A DNA stretch of 64,000 nt from a bacterium (GCA_021108215.1 JAIORK010000028.1:1-64000), one strand, 5' to 3'. Shown: positions 23,473 through 33,099, counted from the first letter of the stretch. Notes: generated from the sequence alone by a model not told the origin. Translations and numbers: made by a program.

Positions 23473-26043
23473 CTACGTGTGAGCTTCCATCCAATTTCGT
23501 CCCCAGGCCGCTTCCACTGTCAGCTCAACTCGAAGCGCCACAACGCCGCTCATTTTCTCAACAACCGTTTGCTTAAGTGTTTCCATCTCGGCTTCGGGTC
23601 CTTCAAACAGCAATTCATCATGTACTTGCAAAATCATACGCGACTGCCATGTTTCTGCGAAAAGTGACTGATCAATATCGATCATGGCTTTTTTAATAAT
23701 ATCGGCTGCTGATCCTTGAACGGGAGTATTAATTGCCATTCGCTCAGCAGCTTCCCGAATATTCCGGTTGGCAGCTAAAATGTCCGGCGTCATCCTGCGC
23801 CGCCCCATCAGGGTTTCCACGTAGCCATTTTCTCTGGCTGCTTCCAACAAGTGGTCCAGATAAATCCGTACCCCGGGATAACGCGCATAGAACCCATCAA
23901 TAAAATCTTTGGCACGCATCGGGGGGATGCGTAATTGGCGTGAAAGCCCATAGGGGCTGACCCCATAAGCAATCCCGAAATTGCATGTCTTGGCCTGACG
24001 TCGCATATCGGTCGTCACATCCTCCAACGGCACCTTAAAAATATCCGCGGCTGTGGCTGAATGAATATCCAATTTATCCACAAAATCTTTTAGCATCTGT
24101 TTATCTTGCGAAAGGTGTGCCAGTAAGCGGAGTTCAATTTGCGAGTAATCAGCTGAAAGAATACGTTTTTCAGAATTTCCGGCAATAAACATCTTTCGCA
24201 AAACCCGTCCCCGTTCAGTCCGAATGGGGATATTCTGCAAATTAGGTTCCGATGAAGAAAGCCGGCCGGTGGCAGCCCCAACCTGATGAAACGAGGTATG
24301 AATCCTTTTGTCTCTTTGATCAATCAAGCCGGGCAAAACATCCAAATAAGTTGATTTCAACTTTTGCAATTGACGAAATTCCAAAAGTTTGGCCGGCAGC
24401 GGGTGCTGGTCCGTCAAATTTTCTAAAACATCTACACCCGTTGATCTCCCGGTTTTGGTCTTTTTTCCAGGCAAAAGCCCGAGACGTTCAAATAATATTT
24501 CCGCCAATTGCTGCGGTGAGCGGAGATTGAACTCTACGCCGGCAATTTCCCAAACCACCTTTTCGAGCACACCAATCTCCTGCCCCATCGCTTGCGACAT
24601 TTCCTCAAGTGCTTTAACATCAATGGCCACGCCCATTGCCTCCATTTTTGCGAGCACCGGAAGCAGCGGTAATTCCAATGTCCTGTAGAGCTCTCCGCCA
24701 TCCACAGCCGCGAGGCGGTTATCCATCGAGGGCGCGATCATCACAATTGCACACGCGGCTGCCTCCGGGCGGTCTTCCGGCCATGCCCCGCCTAAAACCC
24801 GGGTAATAAATTGTTCCAGTTTATTGGATGGCAGATCAATTAAATGAGCGGCAAGATGAAGGTCAACATAAGGTCCGGCCATTTCCAGACCGGCTTTAAA
24901 AAGCGCGGTCACCAAAGGTTTCATATCATAACTGATTTTTTTAATTGCTTTGTCGGTTAGCAGGGAAACCCAATCACCGCCGTGGCGGAGCAATTCCGGG
25001 AGCGTCTCTATCGGGGCCGCAATCCAAAATGGCAATACAGCATCGGCTGCCAGTGCAATTCCCTGCGGAAAAATCTCAATAACCACTTGCTTTTTTTTCT
25101 GAGCCCGAGTAATAACATCCGCAATCGTCGTGGCTGCTTCGATACCCTTCGTCCATTCGGCTGCCGGCGCGCCGGCGCTCATGCCCCGGCTCATCAACAG
25201 CCGTTTAAAGCCGAACCCGGCCAATGCATGAAATCCGGATTCCGGAAGTTTTTTCCCGACCACACACTCTTTTAATTGGAATGCAATCGGCACATCTTCA
25301 ATAATTTTTACCAAAGCATAGGATTGCTCTGCCAGCGCCTGATTGTCCACCAACTTCTCCCTGAGCTTACTCTTGCTGATTTTATCCACTGACCGGTAGA
25401 TTTCCTCAAGCGATCCATAGGTGTTGACCAACTGAATTGCGGTTTTTTCTCCAACACCGGGGACTCCCGGGATATTGTCTGAGGCATCACCCATCAATGC
25501 CAGCATATCCCGGACATATCCGGGTTCCACGCCAAAAACCCGTTTCACTCCGGCCTCATCTAAAATTTCATATTCGCCCTTGCCGCCGCGAACCGTACGT
25601 GCAATGTGAACTTTAGGCGTCACCAACTGAAATAAATCCTTGTCGCTACTTAATATCAAGGTCTCAAATTTTTCTTTTTCCGCCATTCGGCTCAAAGTGC
25701 CGATAAGATCATCTGCTTCCAACCCGGCTTTTTCACAAACCTGTACTTGAAACGCCGCAACCAATTCTTTAATCAATGGAATCTGCGCGACCAGATCATC
25801 CGGCGGCGCTTCGCGCTGTGCCTTATAATCCGGATACATTTGATGCCGATGCGTTGGCTCCGGCCGATCAAACGCCACCACCATATGCGTCGGCGAAAAT
25901 TTATCAAACGCATTTAAAAGCATGTGAGCGAAACCATAGACCGCATTGACCATCCGCCCTTGCGGATCGGTCAAGGGCTTGATGGCATAAAATGCCCGGT
26001 AAATATGCGCAGTTCCGTCAACAATAACCAGCTTCTTCGACAC
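23473..26043 (-). CDS. polA: DNA polymerase I, proofreading residues lost
   Basis: An 856-residue PolA. The 5' nuclease domain (LVIVDGTAHIYRAF, AGLEADDLIGTL, GDASDNIPGVPGVGEKTA) is followed by a 3'-5' exonuclease-like domain and the polymerase domain with ADYSQIELRLLAH, CNFGIAYGVSPYGL and QVHDELLFEGP. In the middle domain the acidic DxE motif is missing (VVIEIFPQG), as in Taq-type enzymes, so proofreading is probably absent. The GTG at 26043 has GGAG 7 bases upstream and gives the usual N-terminus; the frame extends 25 codons further without reason. rlmD lies 46 bases upstream. Confidence 0.95.
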   Translation of the reverse strand: MSKKLVIVDGTAHIYRAFYAIKPLTDPQGRMVNAVYGFAHMLLNAFDKFSPTHMVVAFDRPEPTHRHQMYPDYKAQREAPPDDLVAQIPLIKELVAAFQVQVCEKAGLEADDLIGTLSRMAEKEKFETLILSSDKDLFQLVTPKVHIARTVRGGKGEYEILDEAGVKRVFGVEPGYVRDMLALMGDASDNIPGVPGVGEKTAIQLVNTYGSLEEIYRSVDKISKSKLREKLVDNQALAEQSYALVKIIEDVPIAFQLKECVVGKKLPESGFHALAGFGFKRLLMSRGMSAGAPAAEWTKGIEAATTIADVITRAQKKKQVVIEIFPQGIALAADAVLPFWIAAPIETLPELLRHGGDWVSLLTDKAIKKISYDMKPLVTALFKAGLEMAGPYVDLHLAAHLIDLPSNKLEQFITRVLGGAWPEDRPEAAACAIVMIAPSMDNRLAAVDGGELYRTLELPLLPVLAKMEAMGVAIDVKALEEMSQAMGQEIGVLEKVVWEIAGVEFNLRSPQQLAEILFERLGLLPGKKTKTGRSTGVDVLENLTDQHPLPAKLLEFRQLQKLKSTYLDVLPGLIDQRDKRIHTSFHQVGAATGRLSSSEPNLQNIPIRTERGRVLRKMFIAGNSEKRILSADYSQIELRLLAHLSQDKQMLKDFVDKLDIHSATAADIFKVPLEDVTTDMRRQAKTCNFGIAYGVSPYGLSRQLRIPPMRAKDFIDGFYARYPGVRIYLDHLLEAARENGYVETLMGRRRMTPDILAANRNIREAAERMAINTPVQGSAADIIKKAMIDIDQSLFAETWQSRMILQVHDELLFEGPEAEMETLKQTVVEKMSGVVALRVELTVEAAWGRNWMEAHT

Positions 26044-26089
26044 AGTGTTTCTCCTTTTCCACAACCTATCCCATCCGGCGTGGCAAATT

Positions 26090-27472
26090 CTATTTTTTTC
26101 GGATAAAACCGACCACACTTTCTATGTGATAGGTGTGCGGAAATAAATCGATGGGTTGAACCTGCCGGATACGATAACCACCGGAGGTCAGGCGGGCAGC
26201 GTCTCTTGCCAAAGTGATTGGATTACAGGATACATAAACAATTTTCTCAGGCTTTACTTCCAAAATTTTTTCCAGCAAAGCATCGGCACAGCCCTTACGC
26301 GGCGGATCAAGTACAACTAAATCCGGATGCAATCCTTTTTCCGCCAGCAGCTTCATACCGCAACCCGCATCCTCAGCCAAAAACTCCACATTGGAAAAAT
26401 GATTCAAATGTTTATTGGCCTGAGCATCCTCAATGGCACCCGGTACGGATTCAATCCCAAAAACCCGCCGCGCATGCCGCGCACACTCCAGGCTCAAAAA
26501 CCCTACACCGCAGTAAAGATCTACGACTGTATCATTTGCATTAATTGCAGCGGCCCTTAAAACCGCCTCTGCCATATGCGGCATCTGAAAAGGATTGATC
26601 TGAAAAAACGACCCGGCTGAAATGCGATACCGAATACCGCTAATTTCTTCATAGTAAAAATTCCGACCTGTCAAAACCCGAAAATCTTCCCCTAAGATAA
26701 CATTGGTCGACCGTTCATTGATATTTTGCACCACCCCGACAATTTCAGGGATTGTCTTTTGCAAATCCTGTGCAAATGCATCTAACCGGGGAATATCTTT
26801 GCAGCGGGTTACCAGGATAACCATCACTTCACGCGTATGCAGACCCACCCGGATAATCAGATGGCGTATCTGACCTGCTTGTTGTTTTTCATCATAGCCG
26901 CTAAATCCATACACTGTCATACGCTCCCGCACCAGACGAAACAGATGATTGCCTACCGCCGGCTGGACCGGGCATGTATCAACATCAATGACCTCATGGG
27001 TCTGACGCTGAAAAAAACCGGCCCGGATGCCTTCCGCAGTTTGCTGAATCGGAACCTGAATTTTATGCCGATAGCCCAAATGAGGAGAAGATTTTACAAC
27101 CGGTTGAACACGGACCTGCTTCAGATGTGCGATATGTTGAAAAGCGTTTTCTACAAAAGATAACTTTGCTTGTAACTGCGCCGGGTAATCCAACTGCTGC
27201 CAGGAACACCCGCCGCATTCTTCCGCCTGTTGACAAATTGGCGCAACCCGCTCTTTGGATTGATGACAAATCTCGAGCAATTCCCCGCGGCCAAATCGTT
27301 TTTTTACCTGTTGCACCCGAATCCGGACTCTATCTCCAGGAAAGGCATTGGCGACAAAAATAATCAACCCCTTATAGCGGGCAATACCTTCGCCGCCATA
27401 CGCCAGCGCGTAGATATCCAGTTCCAGTTCTTCGCCCACGGCAATCATGGAAATTGGCGCTTCAACTGTCAA
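26090..27472 (-). CDS. rlmD: 23S rRNA (uracil-5-)-methyltransferase, RlmD/RumA type
   Basis: A 460-residue enzyme with an N-terminal TRAM domain (LELDIYALAYGGEGIAR), an iron-sulfur Cys set (CQQAEECGGCSW), and a SAM-dependent core with DLYCGVGFLSL, VLDPPRKGC and the catalytic Cys in VYVSCNPITLARD. The family also includes enzymes that modify a second 23S site, so the exact uridine is not certain. It begins at TTG 27472 behind AAGGAGG; an internal ATG at 27448 is a weaker option. It lies between gatB and polA on one strand. Confidence 0.9.
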   Translation of the reverse strand: MTVEAPISMIAVGEELELDIYALAYGGEGIARYKGLIIFVANAFPGDRVRIRVQQVKKRFGRGELLEICHQSKERVAPICQQAEECGGCSWQQLDYPAQLQAKLSFVENAFQHIAHLKQVRVQPVVKSSPHLGYRHKIQVPIQQTAEGIRAGFFQRQTHEVIDVDTCPVQPAVGNHLFRLVRERMTVYGFSGYDEKQQAGQIRHLIIRVGLHTREVMVILVTRCKDIPRLDAFAQDLQKTIPEIVGVVQNINERSTNVILGEDFRVLTGRNFYYEEISGIRYRISAGSFFQINPFQMPHMAEAVLRAAAINANDTVVDLYCGVGFLSLECARHARRVFGIESVPGAIEDAQANKHLNHFSNVEFLAEDAGCGMKLLAEKGLHPDLVVLDPPRKGCADALLEKILEVKPEKIVYVSCNPITLARDAARLTSGGYRIRQVQPIDLFPHTYHIESVVGFIRKK

Positions 27473-27513
27473 GGGTATGCGCCTCCTTTTTATATCCTGA
27501 CCCAGCCGACCCT

Positions 27514-28977
27514 TTAGCCCAGACGTTCCTTCAATATCTGATTGACCATTTTAGGATTGGCCTGACCTTTTGAAGCCTGCATGACCTTTCCCACAAAAAA
27601 ACCAATTGTCTGGGTTTTTCCGCCACGATATTCTTCCACTGCCGACGGATTGGCCTGCATAACGTCTTCTACCAGTTTGACCACCGCGCCTTGATCGGAA
27701 ATCTGGACCAGGCCTCTTTTTTGTACAATGATCTCCGGGTCCTGGCTGCCGGTATACATTTCACTAAAAACCTGTTTAGCGATTTTTCCGGATATTTTTC
27801 CGGTTTCAATAAGTCCGGTTAAAGCAGCCAGCTGTTTTGCTGAGATAGGGGATGTCTCAATTGATTGATTGTCCTGATTTAATTTACCCAACAATTCAAC
27901 CGTGATCCAGTTACAAACACTCTTGCCCGGAACACCAGCTGCGGCAGCCATTTGCGCGGCAAGATCAAAATAATTTGCCAATGCCGGGGTCATTGTCACA
28001 ACACCGGCATCATATTCGGAAAGATCATAGTTTTTAATAAAACGCGCGCGTACGGCTTTGGGTAATTCAGGAATTTTCGCCCGGGCTTCCTCCAGCATCT
28101 GTTCGGAAATCTCGACCAGGGGCAGGTCCGGTTCCGGGAAATAGCGGTAATCATGTGCCTCTTCTTTCATGCGCATCGTATAACTTATATGCTTATCCGC
28201 ATTCCACAACCGCGTCTCCTGTTGGATAACCCCGCCTTGGCTCACAATTTTCATCTGTCGTGCGGCCTCATAGTCAATCGCTTCACGTACATTTTTAAAG
28301 GAGTTCATATTCTTCAGTTCCGTCTTGACACCCAGGGCCGTCTGGCCGTGCGGCCGAATGGAAATATTTGCATCACAGCGCAAAGAACCTTCTTCCATAT
28401 TACAATCGGAAATACGCACATACATCAAAATTTCTTTCAACCCTGTCAGGTAGGCATAGGCCTCTTGGGCTGACCGCATATCCGGTTCGCTGACAATTTC
28501 AATCAACGGGACACCGGTCCGGTTGTAATCCACCAGTGAATTGGCAGCCGCACTGATCTGTCCACCCGCGCCCAGATGAACCAACTTGCCGGCATCTTCT
28601 TCCATATGGGCCCGGGTAATACCAATGGTTTTCTTCCGGCCCTCAACCATTATTTCAAGATGCCCCCCGGAGGCAATCGGCATGTCAAATTGAGAAATTT
28701 GATAAGCTTTGGGTAGATCAGGATAAAAATAATTTTTCCGGTCAAATTTTGTATGACATTGAATTTGACTGTCAAGTGCCAAGCCTGCCCGGATGGCCAG
28801 TGCCAAGACCTCGCGGTTTAATACCGGCAAGGTCCCGGGCAAACCAAGACAGACCGGACAGACATGCGTATTCGGAGGTGCACCAAAGGAGGTGGAACAA
28901 CTGCAAAAAATCTTTGAAGCGGTTGCCAATTCGGCATGAACCTCAAGTCCGATAACAATTTCGTAATCATGAACCAT
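27514..28977 (-). CDS. gatB: Asp-tRNA(Asn)/Glu-tRNA(Gln) amidotransferase subunit B
   Basis: A 487-residue GatB, which phosphorylates mischarged aminoacyl-tRNA and receives ammonia from GatA. It opens with YEIVIGLEVHAELAT, has the zinc Cys set (CSCS and CPVCLG), HMEEDAGKL, VDYNRTGVPLIEIVSEPD and the YRYFPEPDLPL segment, and a C-terminal YqeY-like tail. gatC and gatA lie upstream but a zinc-ribbon gene intervenes between gatA and gatB. The ATG has GAGGAATTGAAATA before it. Confidence 0.96.
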   Translation of the reverse strand: MVHDYEIVIGLEVHAELATASKIFCSCSTSFGAPPNTHVCPVCLGLPGTLPVLNREVLALAIRAGLALDSQIQCHTKFDRKNYFYPDLPKAYQISQFDMPIASGGHLEIMVEGRKKTIGITRAHMEEDAGKLVHLGAGGQISAAANSLVDYNRTGVPLIEIVSEPDMRSAQEAYAYLTGLKEILMYVRISDCNMEEGSLRCDANISIRPHGQTALGVKTELKNMNSFKNVREAIDYEAARQMKIVSQGGVIQQETRLWNADKHISYTMRMKEEAHDYRYFPEPDLPLVEISEQMLEEARAKIPELPKAVRARFIKNYDLSEYDAGVVTMTPALANYFDLAAQMAAAAGVPGKSVCNWITVELLGKLNQDNQSIETSPISAKQLAALTGLIETGKISGKIAKQVFSEMYTGSQDPEIIVQKRGLVQISDQGAVVKLVEDVMQANPSAVEEYRGGKTQTIGFFVGKVMQASKGQANPKMVNQILKERLG

Positions 28978-29037
28978 TATTTCAATTCCTCAATTCCCTT
29001 CACATCAACCGCAACACGACTGTTTTAGGACGCCGGA

Positions 29038-29319
29038 TTACCCGGCATCCTTCTCACAAGCCTGGATTTTTTCATCCCATTTATCGCCATCAAGACGATG
29101 CAAAGGCCTTTCAACAAAGGTCTTGATATCATACCCTTCAGCATCAATATCCTCACTGTTGCACTTCGGACAAGAAAGCTTAATATCCAGATCACCTGTT
29201 TCCGGCTGATTGTACCGTTCCATCATGCCTGAATCATCAAACTCCCAAATTTCCACTGGTTCGTAATAAGTGACCAATGATTGAAAATTTTTCCGGTTAC
29301 CGCATTTTTTACAAATCAT
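29038..29319 (-). CDS. Small zinc-ribbon protein between gatA and gatB
   Basis: A 93-residue protein with two Cys pairs, CKKCGN near the start and CPKCNS near residue 51, typical of a zinc ribbon with an acidic insert between. A third Cys lies near the C-terminus. GGAGGA precedes the ATG. No family name can be given. Its place inside the gat block and strong ribosome site suggest it is expressed, and a role in RNA or protein binding is possible but unproven. Confidence 0.7.
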   Translation of the reverse strand: MICKKCGNRKNFQSLVTYYEPVEIWEFDDSGMMERYNQPETGDLDIKLSCPKCNSEDIDAEGYDIKTFVERPLHRLDGDKWDEKIQACEKDAG

Positions 29320-29463
29320 AATTGTTTATTCCTCCATTTTTGTACTTAATTTGTCACTTCAACTTTTCCGGTTTAAAAACCGGGGACATTTTCGCCATAA
29401 GCAAAAATGTGATCTGCCAACAACGACTCTTTTCCTGCAAAGCGGAATCAAATTACCCGCGTT

Positions 29464-30939
29464 TCAGCGCAGTGTAATTCCAGATAAATCCGGCCGCCGG
29501 GTATGCCAATCCGTCTGCGACTGAAATGCCTGCGCTGTCCGCAAAAGTGCTGATTCTCCGAAAACCTTACCCACCAATTGCATCCCAATGGGCAGACCTT
29601 CCGTATTCATACCGCAAGGTATTGAAATTGCCGGTAACCCCGCCAAATTAATAGAGATAGTATATATGTCTGAGAGGTACATTGACAAGGGATCTTCTGA
29701 TTTTTCTCCGGTTTTAAACGCCACAGTAGGCGAGGTCGGGGTCATGATCATATCACATGTTTTAAAAACTTCCTGAAAATCATTTTGAATAAGCGTACGA
29801 ACTTGGAGCGCTTTTTTATAATAGGCATCATAATACCCTGCCGAAAGTGCGTAGGTCCCCAGCATAATCCGACGCTTAACTTCCTCGCCAAATCCGGCAG
29901 CGCGCGTCTCTTTGTACATGGCAAGTAAATTATCTGTTTGAGCACGCATCCCATACTGCACTCCGTCATACCGGGCAAGATTGGATGACGCCTCAGCTGT
30001 GGCAACCAAATAATAGGTTGCCAGACAATACTCGGTATGCGGCAATGAAACCTCGACAAATGCAGCACCTGCCTGAGTTATTGTTTTTTTAGCTGCTTCA
30101 ATCGCCTGGGCCACTTCAGGCTGTAACCCTTCCGCAAAATATTCCCGGGGCAGTCCGATGGTCATGCCTGCAATATCCTGAGAAAGATCCGCCAAATAAT
30201 CCGGAACCGCAGCCGCTGCGCTGGTTGAATCCTTTGGATCATGCCCTGCAATCACGGAAAGCAACAATGCCACATCATCAACGGTCTTCCCAAAAGGACC
30301 AATCTGGTCCAGAGAACTGGCATACGCCACCAGACCATACCGGGAAACCCGTCCATAGGTCGGTTTGAATCCAATCACGCCGCAAAACGAGGCCGGCTGC
30401 CGAATCGAGCCGCCTGTATCCGACCCCAGCGCCAAAGGTGCCATATCTGCCGCCACCACCGCAGCCGAGCCGCCGGAGGAACCGCCGGTGACGCAGTGTG
30501 TATTCCAGGGATTGCGTGTAGAAAAAAATCCGGAATTTTCACAGGACGATCCCATCGCAAACTCATCCATATTCACTTTTCCGAGTACCACCGCATCTGC
30601 AGCCAGCAATCTTTCCACTACGGTTGCATTATACGGCGGCTGCCATTTTTCCAGAATACGCGAAGCACAGGTGGTGGGCATGCCCTGAGTGCAAAGATTA
30701 TCCTTCAGAGCAATCGGCACTCCGGCCAAAGGACCGACCGGCTGATTAGCGGCAATCTTTTGATCCACCGCTGTCGCCGCTTTACGAGCACCCTTCGCAT
30801 CAAGATGTAAAAACGCCTTGAGTCCGGGATCAAACAGTCCGATACGCTGCAACGCAGCCTCACAAACCTCAATCGCAGTACATTCCTTGGCAACAATTTT
30901 TTTTTGGATGGATGTGGCGGATAGTTGTGAAAAATTCAT
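29464..30939 (-). CDS. gatA: Asp-tRNA(Asn)/Glu-tRNA(Gln) amidotransferase subunit A
   Basis: A 491-residue amidase-signature enzyme that releases ammonia from glutamine for transamidation by GatB. The Ser-cisSer-Lys triad is visible: Lys in GVPIALKDNL, cis-Ser in GGSSGGSA and the nucleophile Ser in GSDTGGSIRQPASFCG. GFKPTYGRVSRYGLVAYASSLDQIGP is typical of GatA rather than other amidases. It follows gatC by 94 bases with GAGG before the ATG. Confidence 0.96.
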   Translation of the reverse strand: MNFSQLSATSIQKKIVAKECTAIEVCEAALQRIGLFDPGLKAFLHLDAKGARKAATAVDQKIAANQPVGPLAGVPIALKDNLCTQGMPTTCASRILEKWQPPYNATVVERLLAADAVVLGKVNMDEFAMGSSCENSGFFSTRNPWNTHCVTGGSSGGSAAVVAADMAPLALGSDTGGSIRQPASFCGVIGFKPTYGRVSRYGLVAYASSLDQIGPFGKTVDDVALLLSVIAGHDPKDSTSAAAAVPDYLADLSQDIAGMTIGLPREYFAEGLQPEVAQAIEAAKKTITQAGAAFVEVSLPHTEYCLATYYLVATAEASSNLARYDGVQYGMRAQTDNLLAMYKETRAAGFGEEVKRRIMLGTYALSAGYYDAYYKKALQVRTLIQNDFQEVFKTCDMIMTPTSPTVAFKTGEKSEDPLSMYLSDIYTISINLAGLPAISIPCGMNTEGLPIGMQLVGKVFGESALLRTAQAFQSQTDWHTRRPDLSGITLR

Positions 30940-31033
30940 TAATTTTTTTCCTCATGACTGTCCAAATTACGTCAATTATACTTAATACGGTTTCCCAGAT
31001 ACCCGGATATCCTTCAGCACACCAGTATCTTTA

Positions 31034-31324
31034 TTATTCTATAATACGCGGCACCCGAAAAGCATTGTCATACGCATCCGGTGCTTGGTCCAAAGCCTCT
31101 GCGTTTTCCAACCCCGGTTTCATTTCATCCGGGCGCCAGACATTTTTGATCGGCAATGCATGCACGGTTTGCGGCACACCCTGGGTATCCAATTCATTGA
31201 GCTTATAAAAATGTTCGAGGATTTTTGCCAATTGATCTGCAAAGTGTCCGGCCTCGATTTTATCGACCTTTAAATTAGCCAATTGGGCGATTTTTTCAAC
31301 TGTTTCTCTGGTAATTTCAGACAT
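31034..31324 (-). CDS. gatC: Asp-tRNA(Asn)/Glu-tRNA(Gln) amidotransferase subunit C
   Basis: A 96-residue GatC that stabilises the GatAB complex. The sequence has ETVEKIAQLANLKV near the N-terminus, ILEHFYKLNELDTQGVPQT in the middle and the C-terminal FRVPRIIE. The ATG at 31324 is chosen over upstream starts because AGG lies 6 bases before it and family proteins start there. A good promoter lies 30 bases upstream, so gatC should be the first gene of the gat transcript. Confidence 0.93.
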   Translation of the reverse strand: MSEITRETVEKIAQLANLKVDKIEAGHFADQLAKILEHFYKLNELDTQGVPQTVHALPIKNVWRPDEMKPGLENAEALDQAPDAYDNAFRVPRIIE

Positions 31325-31354
31325 AAAAAACCTCATTGTTTTAAAAAGCGTTTC

Positions 31355-31383
31355 AATATAGCATGAGCGCCATGCCAACGCAA
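31355..31383 (-). promoter_or_regulatory. Predicted sigma-70 promoter of gatC
   Basis: On the minus strand TTGCGT (31378-31383) and TATATT (31355-31360) are exactly 17 bases apart. Transcription would begin about 25 bases before the gatC ATG. Confidence 0.6.
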
Positions 31384-31440
31384 GCACTTGTAAAAGGAAA
31401 CCCGCAGGAAATCATACCTTAGGACGACTCATTGTTTCCC

Positions 31441-31660
31441 CTATACTATCTTGACTTTCAACACAATTTTCTTCACCTGTTCCAAACCCTTTGCCTCCGC
31501 AGCTTTTTCCGGTATCATCATGGGCATGTATGCATCCTGCGGGAAAAAAACCACAAACATTTTTGACTCAACTGAACTCCGGGCTTAATTTCATTTTTTT
31601 AAGGGCTTTGAGATAGTTTTCAGCTTTTTGCCAAGCCGCAGTATGCGTGAATATTTTGTA
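31441..31660 (-). pseudogene. Remnant of a YhcH/YjgK/YiaL-family gene
   Basis: A frame ending at TAG 31441-31443 reads KMFVVFFPQDAYMP and then VKKIVLKVKIV at its C-terminus. These match the end of the YhcH/YjgK/YiaL (DUF386) family, where a FFPxDxHxP segment and VKKxVxKV tail are characteristic. Upstream this frame is stopped at 31585. A second frame (31568-31660) reads THTAAWQKAENYLKALK, which weakly resembles the family's N-terminal helix. The middle of the protein is missing, so this looks like a gene reduced by deletion and frameshift. The C-terminal match is fairly clear; the N-terminal one is tentative. Confidence 0.55.
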
Positions 31661-31670
31661 CTATTTCATC

Positions 31671-31730
31671 TACACATCCTTACACATCCTTACACATCCT
31701 TACACATCCTTACACATCCTTACACATCCA
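31671..31730 (+). repeat. Tandem 10-bp repeat, about six copies
   Basis: TACACATCCT is repeated five times exactly and a sixth time with a final A. It is too short and regular for CRISPR and lies in non-coding DNA between the pseudogene remnant and the dus gene. Replication slippage is the likely origin. Confidence 0.85.
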
Positions 31731-31754
31731 CAAACTGAAGAGTATGGTTGAAAT

Positions 31755-31784
31755 GCTTAATTCCCTAATTCAAATACGTCCCGT
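31755..31784 (+). repeat. 30-base dispersed repeat, partner at 2465-2494
   Basis: The 30 bases match the reverse complement of 2465-2494 with one mismatch. They are followed by degenerate CGTCCCGTACCA units to about 31826. The second locus lies about 29 kb away, also in accessory DNA. No gene is seen in 31785-31923. Confidence 0.6.
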
Positions 31785-31923
31785 ACCACGTCCCCGTCCC
31801 GTACCACGTCCCGTACCACGTACCATTATGCGGCAAGCTCACTAACCAACTCGGCAACGACCGGGATATGGCCGGTCAGTAACCATGATAATTTTTTATG
31901 TAAATTCAGGTGCCAGGCACGAT

Positions 31924-32913
31924 TCACCCAAAATCTCCGGACATCATCTCCAGATGTTCTTTGATCACAGGCCGGGTGGCGAAAAACCCATTGATTACAG
32001 TCAGGTATTTTTCATAATGTCGTGTCTTTTTCAATTGTCGAAAAAACGCCGGTCCGTCTTCAAAAACGTGATGCAGATAAAACCAGATAGCCAAAAGCTT
32101 ATCCACGATATGCGAAGGTCCGGATAATTTTTCCTTATAGTCCGCCGCCATGTCTGTATGAAACCGCATAAGGGTGTCCAGTTTATCGCATCCCGGCGCA
32201 AGCACCCCTTTGATCTGCGCAGGCAAAAACGGATTGGCCAAAGCACCCCGCCCGAGCATCCAGTGAGAAACCTGCGAAAAACGTTTTTGCAATGCCTGAA
32301 ATGCTGCCAGATTAAAAATATCACCATTGTAAACCACAGAATGTTTGCTGAGCCGCAGGCATTCTTCAAACGATTCCAAATCCACCTGACCGGCATAGGT
32401 TTGGCGTCCCAATCTGGGATGAATGATGAGCCTTTGAATCGGATAGCGATTTAATAATGGTACGATCGCGAACAATTCGTCGGCATGCTCCAATCCCAAA
32501 CGAACTTTAAGAGATAATTGGCAGTGCAATCGGGGCATGATGGCATCTAAAATGGATTCAATTTGTTCGGGATAGGGCAGCAAACCGGACCCGCGCTTTT
32601 TCTTGGTTACCAGACTCATGGGGCAGCCTAAATTCCAGTTGAATTCCTGATACCCGGCAGCTTGCAGCGCGTGATCAAATTGCAAAAATTCTTCCGCCTG
32701 ATTGGATAAAAGCTGTGGAATCATCCGGATTTTTTCATTTCTCTTTTGCAGCAGCGCTTTCTTCCTTTTTCTAGGCCCTCCTTGTATCTGAACTTTGATA
32801 AACGGCGCAACATAGCAATCAATGCCGGCAAACAAGTCATGGTACGTTGTTTGATAGCTTTCGATGGTTACGCCTTGTATGGGTGCCAGATAGAGTTGGG
32901 GTCCTTTTATCAT
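31924..32913 (-). CDS. tRNA-dihydrouridine synthase family protein
   Basis: A 329-residue FMN-dependent TIM-barrel enzyme of the Dus family, which reduces uridine to dihydrouridine in tRNA. It opens with LYLAPIQGVT, contains the catalytic Cys in FNWNLGCPMS, KKKRGSGLLPYP, SLKVRLG and the HPRLGRQTY and YNGDIFN segments. I cannot assign DusA, B or C. The start is uncertain: 32913 gives the family-like N-terminus, while in-frame ATGs at 32955 and 32976 would add up to 21 residues. It is divergent from the nitronate monooxygenase gene. Confidence 0.88.
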   Translation of the reverse strand: MIKGPQLYLAPIQGVTIESYQTTYHDLFAGIDCYVAPFIKVQIQGGPRKRKKALLQKRNEKIRMIPQLLSNQAEEFLQFDHALQAAGYQEFNWNLGCPMSLVTKKKRGSGLLPYPEQIESILDAIMPRLHCQLSLKVRLGLEHADELFAIVPLLNRYPIQRLIIHPRLGRQTYAGQVDLESFEECLRLSKHSVVYNGDIFNLAAFQALQKRFSQVSHWMLGRGALANPFLPAQIKGVLAPGCDKLDTLMRFHTDMAADYKEKLSGPSHIVDKLLAIWFYLHHVFEDGPAFFRQLKKTRHYEKYLTVINGFFATRPVIKEHLEMMSGDFG

Positions 32914-33099
32914 ATTCCAATACTTCCCTGCCGGATGGCAATCAGCATTAAGCATACCTTGTTTTTTTCCATGCATCCACTATTTTCCAGCGGAAAAAAC
33001 GATCCTATGTTCAGGCTGAACCGCTCCCTTACACGATTGCAATCATTATATAGATATGTTGTTTTTATCCTCACTATTTTACTAAAAAGGAGCAATCCC

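Noticed and set aside
31671-31730. CRISPR-like repeat array
   Set aside because: Ten-base direct repeats without spacers.
32746-33099. N-terminal extension of the nitronate monooxygenase frame
   Set aside because: The extension is antisense to the dus gene, and AAGGAG precedes the ATG at 33100.
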